From positions 124,001 through 188,000 of the forward strand of contig JAPLLG010000007.1 in NCBI GenBank assembly GCA_026387665.1: DNA of 64,000 nucleotides, in the 5' to 3' direction. Of the stretch, positions 7,840 to 16,878 are shown one piece after another (position 1 is the stretch's first letter; each line of letters begins with the position of its first letter). The DNA comes from Nitrospirota bacterium. GTDB taxonomy: Bacteria > Nitrospirota > Nitrospiria > Nitrospirales > Nitrospiraceae. A model generated the notes under the pieces. That model made no database searches. It had not been told where the DNA came from and saw nothing but the letters and a program-made list of their open reading frames with translations. The translations under genes were made by a program, and so were the position numbers.

Positions 7840-8739
7840 ATGGGGCAGGCTAAGGCAACAATCGGCTTCGTGGGAATTGGACGGATGGGAGCCAACATGG
7901 CCCGCCGGTTAAGGGATCAACAGGAAACTATCGTCGCCTTGTACGATAGGGATCAGGCCAAGGTCACCGACCTTGCGGTCGAGCTCGGCTGTGAAGCGGC
8001 GGCAACCCCTGCCAACGTCGCAGAACTCGCCGACATCATCTTCACGGTGGTGTCCGACGATGCGGCGATGCGCCAGATCTTTTCCGAGACCGGCACGGAG
8101 AGTCTTCTCTGTCGCGCCAAGAACCGGCTCTTCATCAACTGCGCCACCCTTTCGCCGGCTGTGCATGTCGAGATCTACACGCTCGTAACACAACGGGGAG
8201 GCCAAAGCCTCGAAGCCTGCATGGCCAGCAGCATCACGCAAGCGCGCCAGGGCTCGCTCTACCTTATGTGCGGCGGTCGCCCCGATGTGTTCGAAACCGC
8301 GAAGCCGCTCTTGGAAAAATTGAGTGCGCACCTCCGCTACATCGGACCGGCAGGAGAGGCCGCGAAGGTCAAAACGCTCGTCAACATGGTGATGAACAGC
8401 AACACGGCCGCCCTGGCGGAAGGGCTCGGGCTTGGGGAAGCACTCGGCCTGGACCTGACCCTGTTGCGAGACATCTTCGCCCAAACGGGAGCCGCGTCGC
8501 GCGTGCTGGAAACTGACGCCGAGGATATGCAGAACCGCGCCCATGACTGTTACTTTTCGGCGGCCCATGCGGCCAAGGACTCGGGTATCGCTCTCGCGTT
8601 AGCGAAGGACGCAGGTCTCACAGTCCCGTTAGCTCAGGCGACCTACAAGCAATACCAGCGGCTGATCGCACTCGGCAAAGGTGAGTTGGACAAGTCTGCC
8701 ATTTCTGAGCTCACCTTCAAAGACCGGGCATCCCAATAG
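7840..8739 (+). CDS. NAD(P)-dependent 3-hydroxyisobutyrate dehydrogenase family oxidoreductase
   Basis: 299 aa beta-hydroxyacid dehydrogenase. The N-terminal Rossmann fold opens with IGFVGIGRMGANMARRL. The substrate-contact motif appears as EACMASSITQARQGSLYLMCGG, and the catalytic Lys is in GEAAKVKTLVNMVMNSN. The C-terminal helical domain contains the AKDSGIALALAKDAG segment. Members reduce short aldehyde acids (glyoxylate, succinic semialdehyde) or oxidise 3-hydroxyisobutyrate; the substrate cannot be told here. The start ATG at 7840 has GAGG about 10 bases upstream; a longer in-frame extension is unlikely. Confidence 0.85.
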   Translation: MGQAKATIGFVGIGRMGANMARRLRDQQETIVALYDRDQAKVTDLAVELGCEAAATPANVAELADIIFTVVSDDAAMRQIFSETGTESLLCRAKNRLFINCATLSPAVHVEIYTLVTQRGGQSLEACMASSITQARQGSLYLMCGGRPDVFETAKPLLEKLSAHLRYIGPAGEAAKVKTLVNMVMNSNTAALAEGLGLGEALGLDLTLLRDIFAQTGAASRVLETDAEDMQNRAHDCYFSAAHAAKDSGIALALAKDAGLTVPLAQATYKQYQRLIALGKGELDKSAISELTFKDRASQ

Positions 8740-8839
8740 ATACGTCGCTCGCCTCACCAGCCCTAACCCTCCAAGGCAGCTACGCTGCCAGGTTCCACGA
8801 GTGGCGTTCTTCCTACACGTATCCTGTCGATGGAAAGAC

Positions 8840-9298
8840 TTATCGTTTCTCAAAAGGAAGCTCTGGCCTCTGACTGGCAGGAAAGTAGCTCCACAACTTC
8901 TCCTCATTTTCGTCGAAGCTGCCGAGAAAGGTCACATAACGATCGAGGGTGCGAAACTCGGCCAGCGTGATCGTGCAATGCCGCGCGTCAATGACGCGGG
9001 CATCGAACTGGCCCACCACATAGAGCAAACCCGTTCGCGTTAAATAGAGGTTCCGCCGGCTCGCATAGCCGGTATTGGGGAACAGGTCCTCCTCGATGGA
9101 GCAGCCTCCTGGCCCAACGAGCGCGAGATGAAGGTCGTGCCGGGACAAAAACGGATTGGTGGCGAGTCTGGTGATCGTCACGCGCACCTGATCTGCAGGA
9201 AACTCGACAGAAGCCGGCACCGGCACATCGCTATTGCAGGCCGTCAGCACAACCAGGAGGAGGCTCGCCAGCCCCCTCACAGGAGAGGCCCAGCTCAC
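8840..9298 (-). CDS. Putative lipoprotein, unknown function
   Basis: 152 aa. A hydrophobic N-terminus ends in LTAC at about residue 21, a lipobox, so it should be lipidated and membrane anchored. The mature part holds two further Cys (GPGGCSIEE and DARHCTITLAEF) that could form a disulfide. No family is recognised. Its ATG overlaps the stop of the upstream GlcG-like gene by four bases (ATGA), so the two are translationally coupled. Confidence 0.7.
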   Translation of the reverse strand: MSWASPVRGLASLLLVVLTACNSDVPVPASVEFPADQVRVTITRLATNPFLSRHDLHLALVGPGGCSIEEDLFPNTGYASRRNLYLTRTGLLYVVGQFDARVIDARHCTITLAEFRTLDRYVTFLGSFDENEEKLWSYFPASQRPELPFEKR

Positions 9299-9843
9299 TT
9301 GGCTGCCGGAATTTTCTGCGCCGCGTCGATCGCATCCAGCCCCGCCTGAGCACAGGCATCGTCCAGATGCGCGCCTGGCGCTCCACCGACACCGATCCCT
9401 CCGACCACCTCACCGCCGATCTCGATCGGCAAGCCGCCCCCCAGGATCAAGACCTGATCGTTCATCTCGCGAAGGGCCTGCAAGGTCGGCACCTTATTGA
9501 TCAGCTCCGCTAACTCGGTCGTCGAACGGCGCAGACTGGCAGCGGTGTAGGCCTTCTTCCTGCTGCTATCAACCGTATGGGGCCCGGCCCCATCGGCTCT
9601 GACCATGGCGCGCAACACGCCGGCCCGGTCCACGACCGACACACTCACCTTATACCCGTCTTTTTTGCAGGCCTCTAACGATGCCTGGATCGCCTTGCCG
9701 GCCATACCCATCGGCAGAACCGACTCTTTCGGTAATTCATCAGCAGCCGGCGCCTCAGCAGGCAGCAACGCAAGCGATGCCACGATCATGAACCGACAGG
9801 CCACAGTGACAGAAAACCGATGCTGCACGTAAGCGTAGGCCAT
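9295..9843 (-). CDS. GlcG/HbpS family (haem-degrading domain) exported protein
   Basis: 182 aa. Starts at the ATG with AGGAG upstream. Residues 1 to about 34 form a signal peptide ending LLPAEAPAA. The mature part is a GlcG/HbpS domain (formerly DUF336): VSVSVVDRAGVLRAMVRADGAG, SSRKKAYTAASLRRST, ILGGGLPIEIGGEVVGGIGVGGAPG. Family members bind haem or small cofactors and occur free or beside redox genes. It is in an operon with the lipoprotein at 8840-9298. Confidence 0.85.
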   Translation of the reverse strand: MAYAYVQHRFSVTVACRFMIVASLALLPAEAPAADELPKESVLPMGMAGKAIQASLEACKKDGYKVSVSVVDRAGVLRAMVRADGAGPHTVDSSRKKAYTAASLRRSTTELAELINKVPTLQALREMNDQVLILGGGLPIEIGGEVVGGIGVGGAPGAHLDDACAQAGLDAIDAAQKIPAAK

Positions 9844-9957
9844 GGGTCTATCTCCTGGTTGCAAAGGGAAGCAGTCTGCAAGAGCGTACGAAGGCCCGAC
9901 AGGCCTGTCAAGGGGACCACGGTGGATCAGGGATTGAGGAGGTAGAACGCGAGCTTG

Positions 9958-10215
9958 TCAGCTCCAGATGACGCGTTCTTGATTGAGGAGGTAATCAATC
10001 ACTTCGATGCTATTACGCATCTGGATCTGCGCCTTTTCAGACATAGGGAGGACGGCACCGACCAACTTACCTGATTCAATATCGTCGAGCGACGGGATTC
10101 CGTCCACTCCACGTCTTTCAAGCTCTTGTCGATAACTTGCCACGGTCGCTCTCCTATTTGTTTGACTGAGCATGGAACAGAGCAATTCCCACGCCAAAGA
10201 CTTACGATCCATCAA
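9958..10215 (-). CDS. Small hypothetical protein
   Basis: 85 aa, mostly helical, charged at the start (MMDRKSLAWELL) and ending EVIDYLLNQERVIWS. No family is recognised. It lies on the same strand as its neighbours with normal codon use. An antitoxin-like or regulatory role is possible, but no partner gene adjoins it. Confidence 0.5.
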   Translation of the reverse strand: MMDRKSLAWELLCSMLSQTNRRATVASYRQELERRGVDGIPSLDDIESGKLVGAVLPMSEKAQIQMRNSIEVIDYLLNQERVIWS

Positions 10216-10299
10216 CTTACGCTAGATTTTAAGCATAGCACATAGAAAACCGGCCTGACGGTAGATCTCTATCTCATTGATTCAATGCTGTTTATTGAT

Positions 10300-11328
10300 C
10301 TATCGCGTGGCAGCGCTGGCGGCTGGAGCCAGGGCGCCAAGGTAGGGGAACCGACCGATTTTAAGAAGCGGCGTATCGAGACGCAGGCGAAAATCGTCAT
10401 GTTCCGGGTCAATAAAGGAGGGGTCCCCGGTAATATCTGACAGGGCCTTGAGCTCCGGAGCCGGTTGGTTCGGGTTGCCAGGCCGCAGATAATCCCCATC
10501 CCTGTTGTAGAACGCATTGAAAGACGTGCTGGTCTGACTGGAGGACGCGATCAGAAACCCTACTCCGTTCAGCCCGACTACATTGCCAGTGACGTCGCTC
10601 TGGGATTGCCCAAGAAACGCCGCCCCTCCGCCGTTCTTGACCAAGGTATTGCTCACGATCGCGGCGCGGGCATGGCCGCTGACCACCACCGCTTCAAAAA
10701 GACTCCTAGTAATGACATTCCGCTCCAACCGCACATTGGACTTGCCGGCAATCGAAACCCCATGGTCGTTATCATGGATCACATTCCCGACCATGATCGC
10801 CTCTGAGTCGGCAAACTGCACGCCGGTCGTTTCGCTCCCGCCGATGAGACAGTCTTCGATCCGCACATCATGGACCTGCTGGCTGAACAACATCCCGTTG
10901 ATGGTGAGCCGACGAAGGACCAGCCCCTGCCCGTTGAACAGGCCGACCGCATGGCCGCCATGATCGTTGATGGTCATATCGCTGATTTCAATGTCCGTCG
11001 CCCCATAAGGCCACTTCCCCACATGGAGCGCGCCCACCACGATGTCGCGCCCCAGGATCGTCACCTGATCGACGCCGGCCCCGACGAACTTGATCTTCTC
11101 TTTGCTGTGAATGGTCACGTCCTGAGCATACCGGCCTGCCTTGACGAAAACGGTGTCGCCTTTCCTGGCTGCATCCACAGCCTCTTGAAGGGACTGGAAA
11201 TCTCCTGTCCCGTCAAGCGCCACGACAATGGTCCGAGGACCCATTGGAGGCCCCTCGTCCGCCAAACCCAGGCTAAAGCCCGATAGCCCAACAGCTGCAA
11301 TGAAACTCAAAACCAGAAACCTTTTCAT
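10300..11328 (-). CDS. Exported right-handed parallel beta-helix protein
   Basis: 342 aa with a signal peptide (MKRFLVLSFIAAVGLSGFSLG). GDFQSLQEAVDAARKGDTVFVKAGRY is the entry segment of pectinesterase/NosD-like right-handed beta-helices, followed by repeated short strands (VRLERNVITRSLFEAVVVSG and similar). It should be periplasmic or surface located and may bind carbohydrate. Catalytic Asp residues of pectin esterases are not evident, so an enzyme activity is not assigned. Confidence 0.8.
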   Translation of the reverse strand: MKRFLVLSFIAAVGLSGFSLGLADEGPPMGPRTIVVALDGTGDFQSLQEAVDAARKGDTVFVKAGRYAQDVTIHSKEKIKFVGAGVDQVTILGRDIVVGALHVGKWPYGATDIEISDMTINDHGGHAVGLFNGQGLVLRRLTINGMLFSQQVHDVRIEDCLIGGSETTGVQFADSEAIMVGNVIHDNDHGVSIAGKSNVRLERNVITRSLFEAVVVSGHARAAIVSNTLVKNGGGAAFLGQSQSDVTGNVVGLNGVGFLIASSSQTSTSFNAFYNRDGDYLRPGNPNQPAPELKALSDITGDPSFIDPEHDDFRLRLDTPLLKIGRFPYLGALAPAASAATR

Positions 11329-11412
11329 GGAGAAACTCTTACAGGCCAGCCCCTCTAGAAGTCAATCGTGGTTTGTTGTGAGGCGCACATTCGCGTGCTA
11401 TGCTCCGCCCCC

Positions 11413-12015
11413 ATGATTGTGATCGGCCTCACAGGCGGCGTCGCTACCGGCAAAAGCACCGTCGCCAAGATGTTCCAGCAATGCGGCGCGGTCGTGATCG
11501 ATGCCGATCTGCTGGCGCGGCAGGTCGTCGGGCCAGACAAACCGGCCTGGCGAGCCATCGTCAACACGTTCGGCAAGACCATCCTCAATCCTGACCGCAG
11601 CCTCAATCGCCACGCGCTCGGAGTCATCGTCTTTCGCCATCCAGCGAAACGCCTGGTGCTGGAAGCCATCATTCACCCCCGCGTCGCCCGCGAGCAAGCC
11701 AGGCTGACGAAACAGGCCGCACGAACAGACCCTCGGGCGGTGGTGATCTACGACGTACCGCTCCTCTTTGAAGCCGGCATCGACAAGCGAGTTGACCAGA
11801 CCATCGTCGTCACAGCAGACCGAACGGCCCAGGTTTCCCGTCTCAAAAAACGAAACGGCCTCTCCCGCGCCGAAGCCCTGCACCGCATCAAGAGCCAAAT
11901 GCCCTTGGCCAAGAAAGTCCGGCGAGCGGACCACGTGCTGGATGGAACCCTCCCTCGTCCCACGCTCCGCAAGCACGTCAGCCAGTTATTCACGCGCCTG
12001 CGCCTGCTCGCGTAA
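11413..12015 (+). CDS. coaE: Dephospho-CoA kinase
   Basis: 200 aa. Last step of coenzyme A synthesis: phosphorylates the 3'-OH of dephospho-CoA with ATP. The P-loop is GLTGGVATGKST near the N-terminus, followed by the IDADLLARQVV motif, a VVIYDVPLLFEAG segment and TADRTAQVSRLKKRNGLS in the lid. Length is normal. The start at ATG 11413 gives the canonical MIVIGLTGG opening. A thioredoxin reductase gene follows 51 bp downstream on the same strand. Confidence 0.95.
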   Translation: MIVIGLTGGVATGKSTVAKMFQQCGAVVIDADLLARQVVGPDKPAWRAIVNTFGKTILNPDRSLNRHALGVIVFRHPAKRLVLEAIIHPRVAREQARLTKQAARTDPRAVVIYDVPLLFEAGIDKRVDQTIVVTADRTAQVSRLKKRNGLSRAEALHRIKSQMPLAKKVRRADHVLDGTLPRPTLRKHVSQLFTRLRLLA

Positions 12016-12066
12016 CGCCCCTCCTGCTCCGTGCATTCCCTCCGCCCCCTGTGTTAAGTTTTCGCC

Positions 12067-12993
12067 ATGCGCAACGTCGTCATCATCGGCTCAGGGCCTG
12101 CCGGACTCACTGCCGCAATCTATGCAGCGCGGGCAAATCTCTCCCCCCTGCTCATCGAAGGCTGGCAATCGGGCGGGCAACTGACCACCACGACCGAAGT
12201 CGAGAACTACCCGGGCTTTGCCAAAAGCATCATGGGCCCTGAACTGATGAAAGAGATGCGGGCGCAGGCAGAACGATTCGGCACGGAGTTCCTGACCGGC
12301 GAAGCTACAGCGGTTGAGCTCGCGCGAAGGCCCTTCACCCTCACGATCGACGCCGAACAGACCCTACAGACCAAAACCCTCATCATTGCGACCGGCGCGT
12401 CGGCCATTCAAATCGGCTTGAAGAACGAAGCGCGCCTCACGGGGCACGGCGTCTCTACCTGCGCCACTTGCGACGGATTCTTCTTCAAGGGCAAGGAGCT
12501 GATCGTCGTCGGCGGCGGCGACAGTGCGATGGAGGAAGCCACCTTCCTCACTAAATTCGCCAGCAAGCTCACCGTGGTCCATCGCCGTGACAAACTCCGC
12601 GCGTCGAAGGTCCTCCAGGATCGCGCGATGAAAAACGAAAAGATTGCCTTCCTCTGGAACTCCGCCGTCGAAGATATTCTGGGCGCCGATGTGGTGACAG
12701 GCGTGAGCGTGAAAAACCTTGTGACCGGCAAGGTCGCAGAGGTGCCGTGCGCCGGAGTCTTCGTCGCGATCGGGCACCGCCCCAATACCGCTCTGTTCAA
12801 CGGCCAATTAGACCTGGATGCCAAAGGTTACATCCACACGACAGAGGGAAGCGCCACAAGCGTGCCAGGTGTCTTCGCCGCCGGCGATGTGCAGGATTCA
12901 AAGTACCGGCAAGCCGTCACCGCCGCCGGCTCAGGCTGCATGGCCGCCATCGACGCCGAGCGCTTTCTAGAATCGGGCAGTCATAACCTCTAA
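12067..12993 (+). CDS. trxB: Thioredoxin reductase
   Basis: 308 aa. NADPH-dependent flavoprotein that reduces thioredoxin. FAD-binding IIGSGPAGLTAAIYAAR at the N-terminus, redox-active CATCDGF in the middle, an NADPH-binding VVGGGDSAMEEA and the terminal FAAGDVQDSKYRQAVTAAGSGCMAA motif are all present. The second Cys pair motif (CATC) is the low-molecular-weight bacterial type. Downstream of coaE; R1 copy 2 begins nine bases after the stop. Confidence 0.95.
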   Translation: MRNVVIIGSGPAGLTAAIYAARANLSPLLIEGWQSGGQLTTTTEVENYPGFAKSIMGPELMKEMRAQAERFGTEFLTGEATAVELARRPFTLTIDAEQTLQTKTLIIATGASAIQIGLKNEARLTGHGVSTCATCDGFFFKGKELIVVGGGDSAMEEATFLTKFASKLTVVHRRDKLRASKVLQDRAMKNEKIAFLWNSAVEDILGADVVTGVSVKNLVTGKVAEVPCAGVFVAIGHRPNTALFNGQLDLDAKGYIHTTEGSATSVPGVFAAGDVQDSKYRQAVTAAGSGCMAAIDAERFLESGSHNL

Positions 12994-13001
12994 ATCCTCC
13001 G

Positions 13002-13127
13002 CGGGATGCTCAAAATGGTCGTCCAGCAAGGCCGCAGGCGAGGCACATACCGGAGGCGTACCCTCGGGGGTACGTTGAGGATTGTGTCGAGCCGAGAACG
13101 ACGTTGGCGGCCATTTTCAGCATCCCG
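13002..13127 (-). repeat. R1 palindromic element, copy 2
   Basis: The ends CGGGATGCT and AGCATCCCG pair exactly. The central GTACCCTCGGGGGTAC hairpin and the CACA/TGTG mid-arms are retained. It fills the space between trxB and thiI and ends eight bases before the thiI ATG, so the thiI mRNA lacks an obvious Shine-Dalgarno outside it. Confidence 0.85.
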
Positions 13128-13134
13128 ATAAACT

Positions 13135-14313
13135 ATGCGCTGCGCCATCGTCCATTACCACGAAATCGCCCTCAAGGGCCGCAACCGCGAATATTTCGAA
13201 GAGCGGCTCGTGCGCAATATCCAATGGATGCTGAAGGACCTCGGCGTCAAACGCGTCGAAAATCTCCGCAGCCGGATTCGCGTGGTCCTGCCAGACGGGA
13301 TTCCGGACCAGACCATCATCGAGCGGCTCACCAAAGTCTTCGGGATCGCCAACTTTTCGCTCGCCCATGGGTTGCCGCTCGACCTGGCCCACCCGGACCT
13401 GGGAGCGCTCAGCCAGGCAGTCATCGAATCGCTCCAATCAGAATCCTTTTCCACCTTTCGCGTCTCGGCGAAACGGGCCGACAAACGTTTGACGCTCACC
13501 TCCATGGAAGTCGCGCGGGACGTCGGCGCCGCTGTCTGTGACGCAACCGGCAAGAAAGTCAGCCTGAAGGATCCCGACCTCACGGTCTATCTCGAACTGC
13601 TCTCCAAAGAAGCCTACTACTCGATCAAAAAGATTCAGGGGCCTGGCGGAATGCCGGTGGGGGTCAGCGGAAAGGTCGCCTGCTTGATTTCCGGAGGGAT
13701 CGATTCTCCGGTCGCAGCCTATCGCATGATGAAGCGAGGATGCCGGGCCCTCTTCGTCCACTTCTCCGGCCGCCCTCTCGTGAGTCGCGCCTCGGAAGAG
13801 AAAGTTCGTGAACTGGTGCAGCTCCTCACGGCCCATCAATACACGTCGAAACTCTACGTCATTCCGTTCGGGGAGATTCAACGGGACATTGTGGCGAGCG
13901 CGCCAGCCCCCTATCGCGTGGTGCTCTACCGGCGCGTCATGATCCGCATTGCGCAGGAGTTAGCCAAACAAGAACATTGTTGGGGACTGGTCACGGGCGA
14001 TAGCTTGGGGCAGGTGGCGTCGCAGACACCGGAAAATCTGACGGTCATCGAAGAGGCTGCAGAGCTGCCTCTCTTACGGCCGCTGATCGGCATGGACAAA
14101 CTGGAGATCACCGACCAGGCAGAGCAGATCGGCAGCTTCGCCATCTCGATCGAGCCGGATCAAGATTGCTGCTCGCTCTTTACCCCACCCCACCCCAGCA
14201 CAAAAACCAGACTCGAGGACATTCTGAGAATCGAACAAATGTTCGACATCGACGCGCTAGTAAAGCAAGGCCTCGACAAAGCTGAATTGTCCCAATTCAC
14301 CTTCCCCCAGTAG
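13135..14313 (+). CDS. thiI: tRNA 4-thiouridine synthase ThiI
   Basis: 392 aa. Adenylates U8 of tRNA and transfers sulfur to make s4U; in some bacteria it also supplies sulfur for thiamine. An N-terminal ferredoxin-like plus THUMP region leads to the PP-loop ACLISGGIDSPVAAY (residues about 180-195) and ends in ...TKTRLEDILRIEQMF. The C-terminal rhodanese domain of the E. coli form is absent, as in many other bacteria. It lies far from thiC in this window. Confidence 0.92.
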   Translation: MRCAIVHYHEIALKGRNREYFEERLVRNIQWMLKDLGVKRVENLRSRIRVVLPDGIPDQTIIERLTKVFGIANFSLAHGLPLDLAHPDLGALSQAVIESLQSESFSTFRVSAKRADKRLTLTSMEVARDVGAAVCDATGKKVSLKDPDLTVYLELLSKEAYYSIKKIQGPGGMPVGVSGKVACLISGGIDSPVAAYRMMKRGCRALFVHFSGRPLVSRASEEKVRELVQLLTAHQYTSKLYVIPFGEIQRDIVASAPAPYRVVLYRRVMIRIAQELAKQEHCWGLVTGDSLGQVASQTPENLTVIEEAAELPLLRPLIGMDKLEITDQAEQIGSFAISIEPDQDCCSLFTPPHPSTKTRLEDILRIEQMFDIDALVKQGLDKAELSQFTFPQ

Positions 14314-14334
14314 CAGGCTGCCCCCAAAAGACCG
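14314..14334. repeat. R1 terminal fragment after thiI
   Basis: CAGGCTGCCCCCAAAAGACCGT immediately follows the thiI stop TAG and resembles one R1 end. No matching second end was found, so this is a remnant. Confidence 0.4.
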
Positions 14335-14348
14335 TGAAGCGTACCTCG

Positions 14349-14455
14349 TTGGGGATAGAGCGTATGGCTTATGGCATGTAGCTGGCAGCAAAGACGCCCA
14401 CTCTCCTATTCTGACCATACGCTATCGGCTATACGCCATATGCTCTTCTCTTCGG
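14349..14455. repeat. Hairpin of family R3
   Basis: AGAGCGTATGGCTTAT near the left end pairs with ATACGCCATATGCTCT at the right end. The wording AGCGTATAGC(C/T)GATAGCG recurs at 57621-57690. The region between thiI and the SRPBCC gene holds no ORF of interest. Confidence 0.5.
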
Positions 14456-14501
14456 ACGAGATACGAACGACGCTTCACGAACGACGAACTAAGAGCCTCA
14501 C

Positions 14502-15062
14502 TCATCGCCCCGACTGCCGCACCTGCGCGAGCGCCTTGTCCTTCACGATTCGAAAATGCGCGTCCAGATCTCGTTTCATCGCAACCGCGACAAGCCAATC
14601 AGGCACCACCGACTCGATCTCGACGAGCAGTTCGAACTCGGCATGGGTCTGAGATCCACCCTCGACTGGAGTCAATTTCCACCGGCGATGATACCGGGTG
14701 AAATCTCCGCCTTTCAGATCTGACACCAACTCTCCGTTTGATAACAGCCTCGATTCCGTCACCAGCCGGCGCTCCCCCGGCAACAGAGCATGCTCAATCC
14801 GTACATCCAGCGTGGTGACTCCATCCTGGACTTTCAAGTCGGCAATCTTCATCCGCACGTCGAACAGTGCCGGCCAATGGGCATAATCGGTAAGGATCGC
14901 CTGGATCACCGAAACAGGCGCGGGAAAGAGGACTGTGGCCGTCGCCTTCACGCCACCGGTCGGTTCCGTCCGAACATCCAACAAGACCGGCTCAGCCGCA
15001 TGGCTCCAGCCGGACCAGCCGAAGACAAAGCAAAACATGAGGACTAATGCACGCCACAACAT
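14502..15062 (-). CDS. Exported SRPBCC (START-like) family protein
   Basis: 186 aa from the ATG that opens the signal peptide MLWRALVLMFCFVFGWSGWS; a 15-residue upstream extension is in frame but less likely. The mature domain shows the START/polyketide-cyclase layout: KATATVLFPAPVSVIQAIL, ALFDVRMKIADLKV, HRRWKLTPVEGGSQTHAEFEL and a C-terminal helix MKRDLDAHFRIVKDKALAQV. Such domains bind hydrophobic ligands. The role is unknown. The ATG has no clear Shine-Dalgarno but an A/T-rich TATATAAT lies just upstream. Confidence 0.7.
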   Translation of the reverse strand: MLWRALVLMFCFVFGWSGWSHAAEPVLLDVRTEPTGGVKATATVLFPAPVSVIQAILTDYAHWPALFDVRMKIADLKVQDGVTTLDVRIEHALLPGERRLVTESRLLSNGELVSDLKGGDFTRYHRRWKLTPVEGGSQTHAEFELLVEIESVVPDWLVAVAMKRDLDAHFRIVKDKALAQVRQSGR

Positions 15063-15116
15063 GACGCGATTATATATGAGAGCCGGACAAGTACTAGCTG
15101 GAGGCAAAACTATTTC

Positions 15117-15245
15117 GCAGGATGCTCAAAATGACTGTCCAGCGAGGCCGCAGCCGATGAAAGCACCGGAGGCGTACCCTCCAGGGGTACGTTGAGGATG
15201 CTTTCAAGGTGAGAACGAAGCTGGCGGTCATTTTCAGCATCCTGC
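15117..15245 (-). repeat. R1 palindromic element, copy 3
   Basis: The ends GCAGGATGCT/AGCATCCTGC, mid-arms GAAAGCA/TGCTTTC and the GTACCCTCCAGGGGTAC hairpin all pair. Unusually, it lies between two divergent genes, where their promoters would be expected. Confidence 0.85.
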
Positions 15246-15300
15246 AATAGGCAGAAACGTGATTGACGCATCCAAATATCTCTGTGCTAGGATGCGAACG

Positions 15301-15666
15301 ATGAAACAATTACTCCTCATATTACTTATGCTCATCGGCCTCTGGAGCCAGTCTGCAGAGGCTCAGGCACAATCTCTCTCCGAATCGACCGCCACCACCG
15401 AACAGTCTTGCAGTTTCGGGATGGCCAAGGGCGAGGCCTCGCAGAACTGTCACGTCCCCTTCCCCACTGGCTGCCTCGTGGCCAACGTCCCAGGCACAGA
15501 CAAACCCTGGACGACCATCTCCAAGGGCGGCAAAACCTTCTGCCGCTTCGACGACAAAGCCACGGACTGGAAAACCAAGATCACCGGCTCCTGCGGCCGC
15601 TGCAAATCCGACCATTGTTCGGTCCAATTTATTGTCCGATTTGATTGTTCCCAACAAGCCCACTAG
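15301..15666 (+). CDS. Small secreted cysteine-rich protein
   Basis: 121 aa. A signal peptide (MKQLLLILLMLIGLWSQSAEA) precedes about 100 residues with eight Cys, including CSFGMAKGEASQNCHVPFPTGC and GSCGRCKSDHCSVQFIVRFDC. An even number of Cys after export suggests disulfide bonds. No family is recognised. The gene ends two bases before the queG start. A TTGACG...TAGGAT pair lies just upstream, so transcription may begin very close to the ATG. Confidence 0.7.
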   Translation: MKQLLLILLMLIGLWSQSAEAQAQSLSESTATTEQSCSFGMAKGEASQNCHVPFPTGCLVANVPGTDKPWTTISKGGKTFCRFDDKATDWKTKITGSCGRCKSDHCSVQFIVRFDCSQQAH

Positions 15667-15668
15667 CC

Positions 15669-16676
15669 ATGTCTTTGGCTAACGCCATCAAACGCGAAGC
15701 CCTATCGCTGGGTTTCGACGCAGTCGGCATCAGTCGAGTCGCGGGCAGCAGTCAGCCTGATTCGTCTCTACCCCCTGGCCCCGCTACTCCGCTATCCCAT
15801 CTCTTATTCAGTCGTCTCACGGAATGGCTCAGCCTGGGCTACTACGGCACGATGGCCTGGATGACTCGCGATCCCTCACGGCGAAGCAATCCGCAACTGG
15901 TCTTGCCAGGCTGTCGATCGATGGTCTCAGTCGGGATGAACTACTACACGGACAATCGCGCGAACGAGCAGCCTGGCATGGGCCGCATTGCCCGTTACGC
16001 CTGGGGGAAGGATTACCATACGGTGATGAGCCAGCGGCTCTCGCAACTCGAAGCGAAGATCGCAGCTTTGGCGCCTGGCGTGACCACCAAACCCTACGTC
16101 GATACAGGCCCGATCATGGAAAAGGCCTGGGCGCAGCAGGCGGGCCTCGGCTGGATCGGCAAACATTCCAACCTCGTCTCAGCCGAATCTGGCTCCTGGC
16201 TCCTGCTCGGAGAAATTCTGACGACCCTGGATCTGGAACCGGATGAACCGGCCACAGATCTCTGCGGAAGCTGCACCCTCTGTATTCAGGCCTGTCCGAC
16301 CGGCGCCATCGTCGAGCCCTATGTCGTCGATGCCAGACGCTGCATCTCCTACCTGACCATCGAACTGCGTGGTGACCGAGAGGTCATTTCCAACGAGCTT
16401 GCTGCTCAAATGGGCAATCGCATCTTCGGCTGCGACGATTGCCTGGACGTCTGTCCCTTCAATCTTCGAGCGGACGCAACGAATGAACCAGCCTTTCTCC
16501 CCAGCCCCTTAACCCTCGCCCCCAGCCTCCAGGCCCTGGCTCAGATCAGCGAGGAAAGTTTTGCTGCGACGTTCAAAGAGAGCCCCCTCAAACGAGCCAA
16601 ACGAAGCGGCCTCCTCCGTAATGTAGGGATTGCACAGGAGAATCTCACGCGACAGACAGGGAGCCAGGCCTCATAG
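15669..16676 (+). CDS. queG: Epoxyqueuosine reductase
   Basis: 335 aa. Cobalamin-dependent iron-sulfur enzyme reducing epoxyqueuosine in tRNA to queuosine, the last step of the pathway. Two 4Fe-4S sites are seen: CGSCTLCIQACPTGAI and CDDCLDVCPFN. The N-terminal catalytic region includes YGTMAWM, VSVGMNYYT and a YVDTGPIMEKAWAQQAGLGWIGKH segment. The start at ATG 15669 is two bases after the stop of the upstream secreted protein gene. Confidence 0.93.
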   Translation: MSLANAIKREALSLGFDAVGISRVAGSSQPDSSLPPGPATPLSHLLFSRLTEWLSLGYYGTMAWMTRDPSRRSNPQLVLPGCRSMVSVGMNYYTDNRANEQPGMGRIARYAWGKDYHTVMSQRLSQLEAKIAALAPGVTTKPYVDTGPIMEKAWAQQAGLGWIGKHSNLVSAESGSWLLLGEILTTLDLEPDEPATDLCGSCTLCIQACPTGAIVEPYVVDARRCISYLTIELRGDREVISNELAAQMGNRIFGCDDCLDVCPFNLRADATNEPAFLPSPLTLAPSLQALAQISEESFAATFKESPLKRAKRSGLLRNVGIAQENLTRQTGSQAS

Positions 16677-16727
16677 CCCGCCCCTTTCTTCTTGGAGGAA
16701 AGAGGAGTAGGCTAATTTCAGTGCTTA

Positions 16728-16853
16728 GCAGGATACTCAAAAGGGCCGTCCAGCAAGGCCGGAGGCGAATCAAAACCGGAGGCGTACCCTCGGGGGTACG
16801 TTGAGGATTTCGATGAGTCGAGAACGATGCTGGCGGACGTTTTCAGCATCCTG
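16728..16853 (-). repeat. R1 palindromic element, copy 4
   Basis: The ends GCAGGATACT and AGCATCCTG pair apart from one position; the central GTACCCTCGGGGGTAC hairpin is intact. It lies between queG and the sigma-54 activator gene, 25 bp before the activator ATG. Confidence 0.85.
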
Positions 16854-16878
16854 ATGGTGGTTCGCGGGGAGGCGATTC

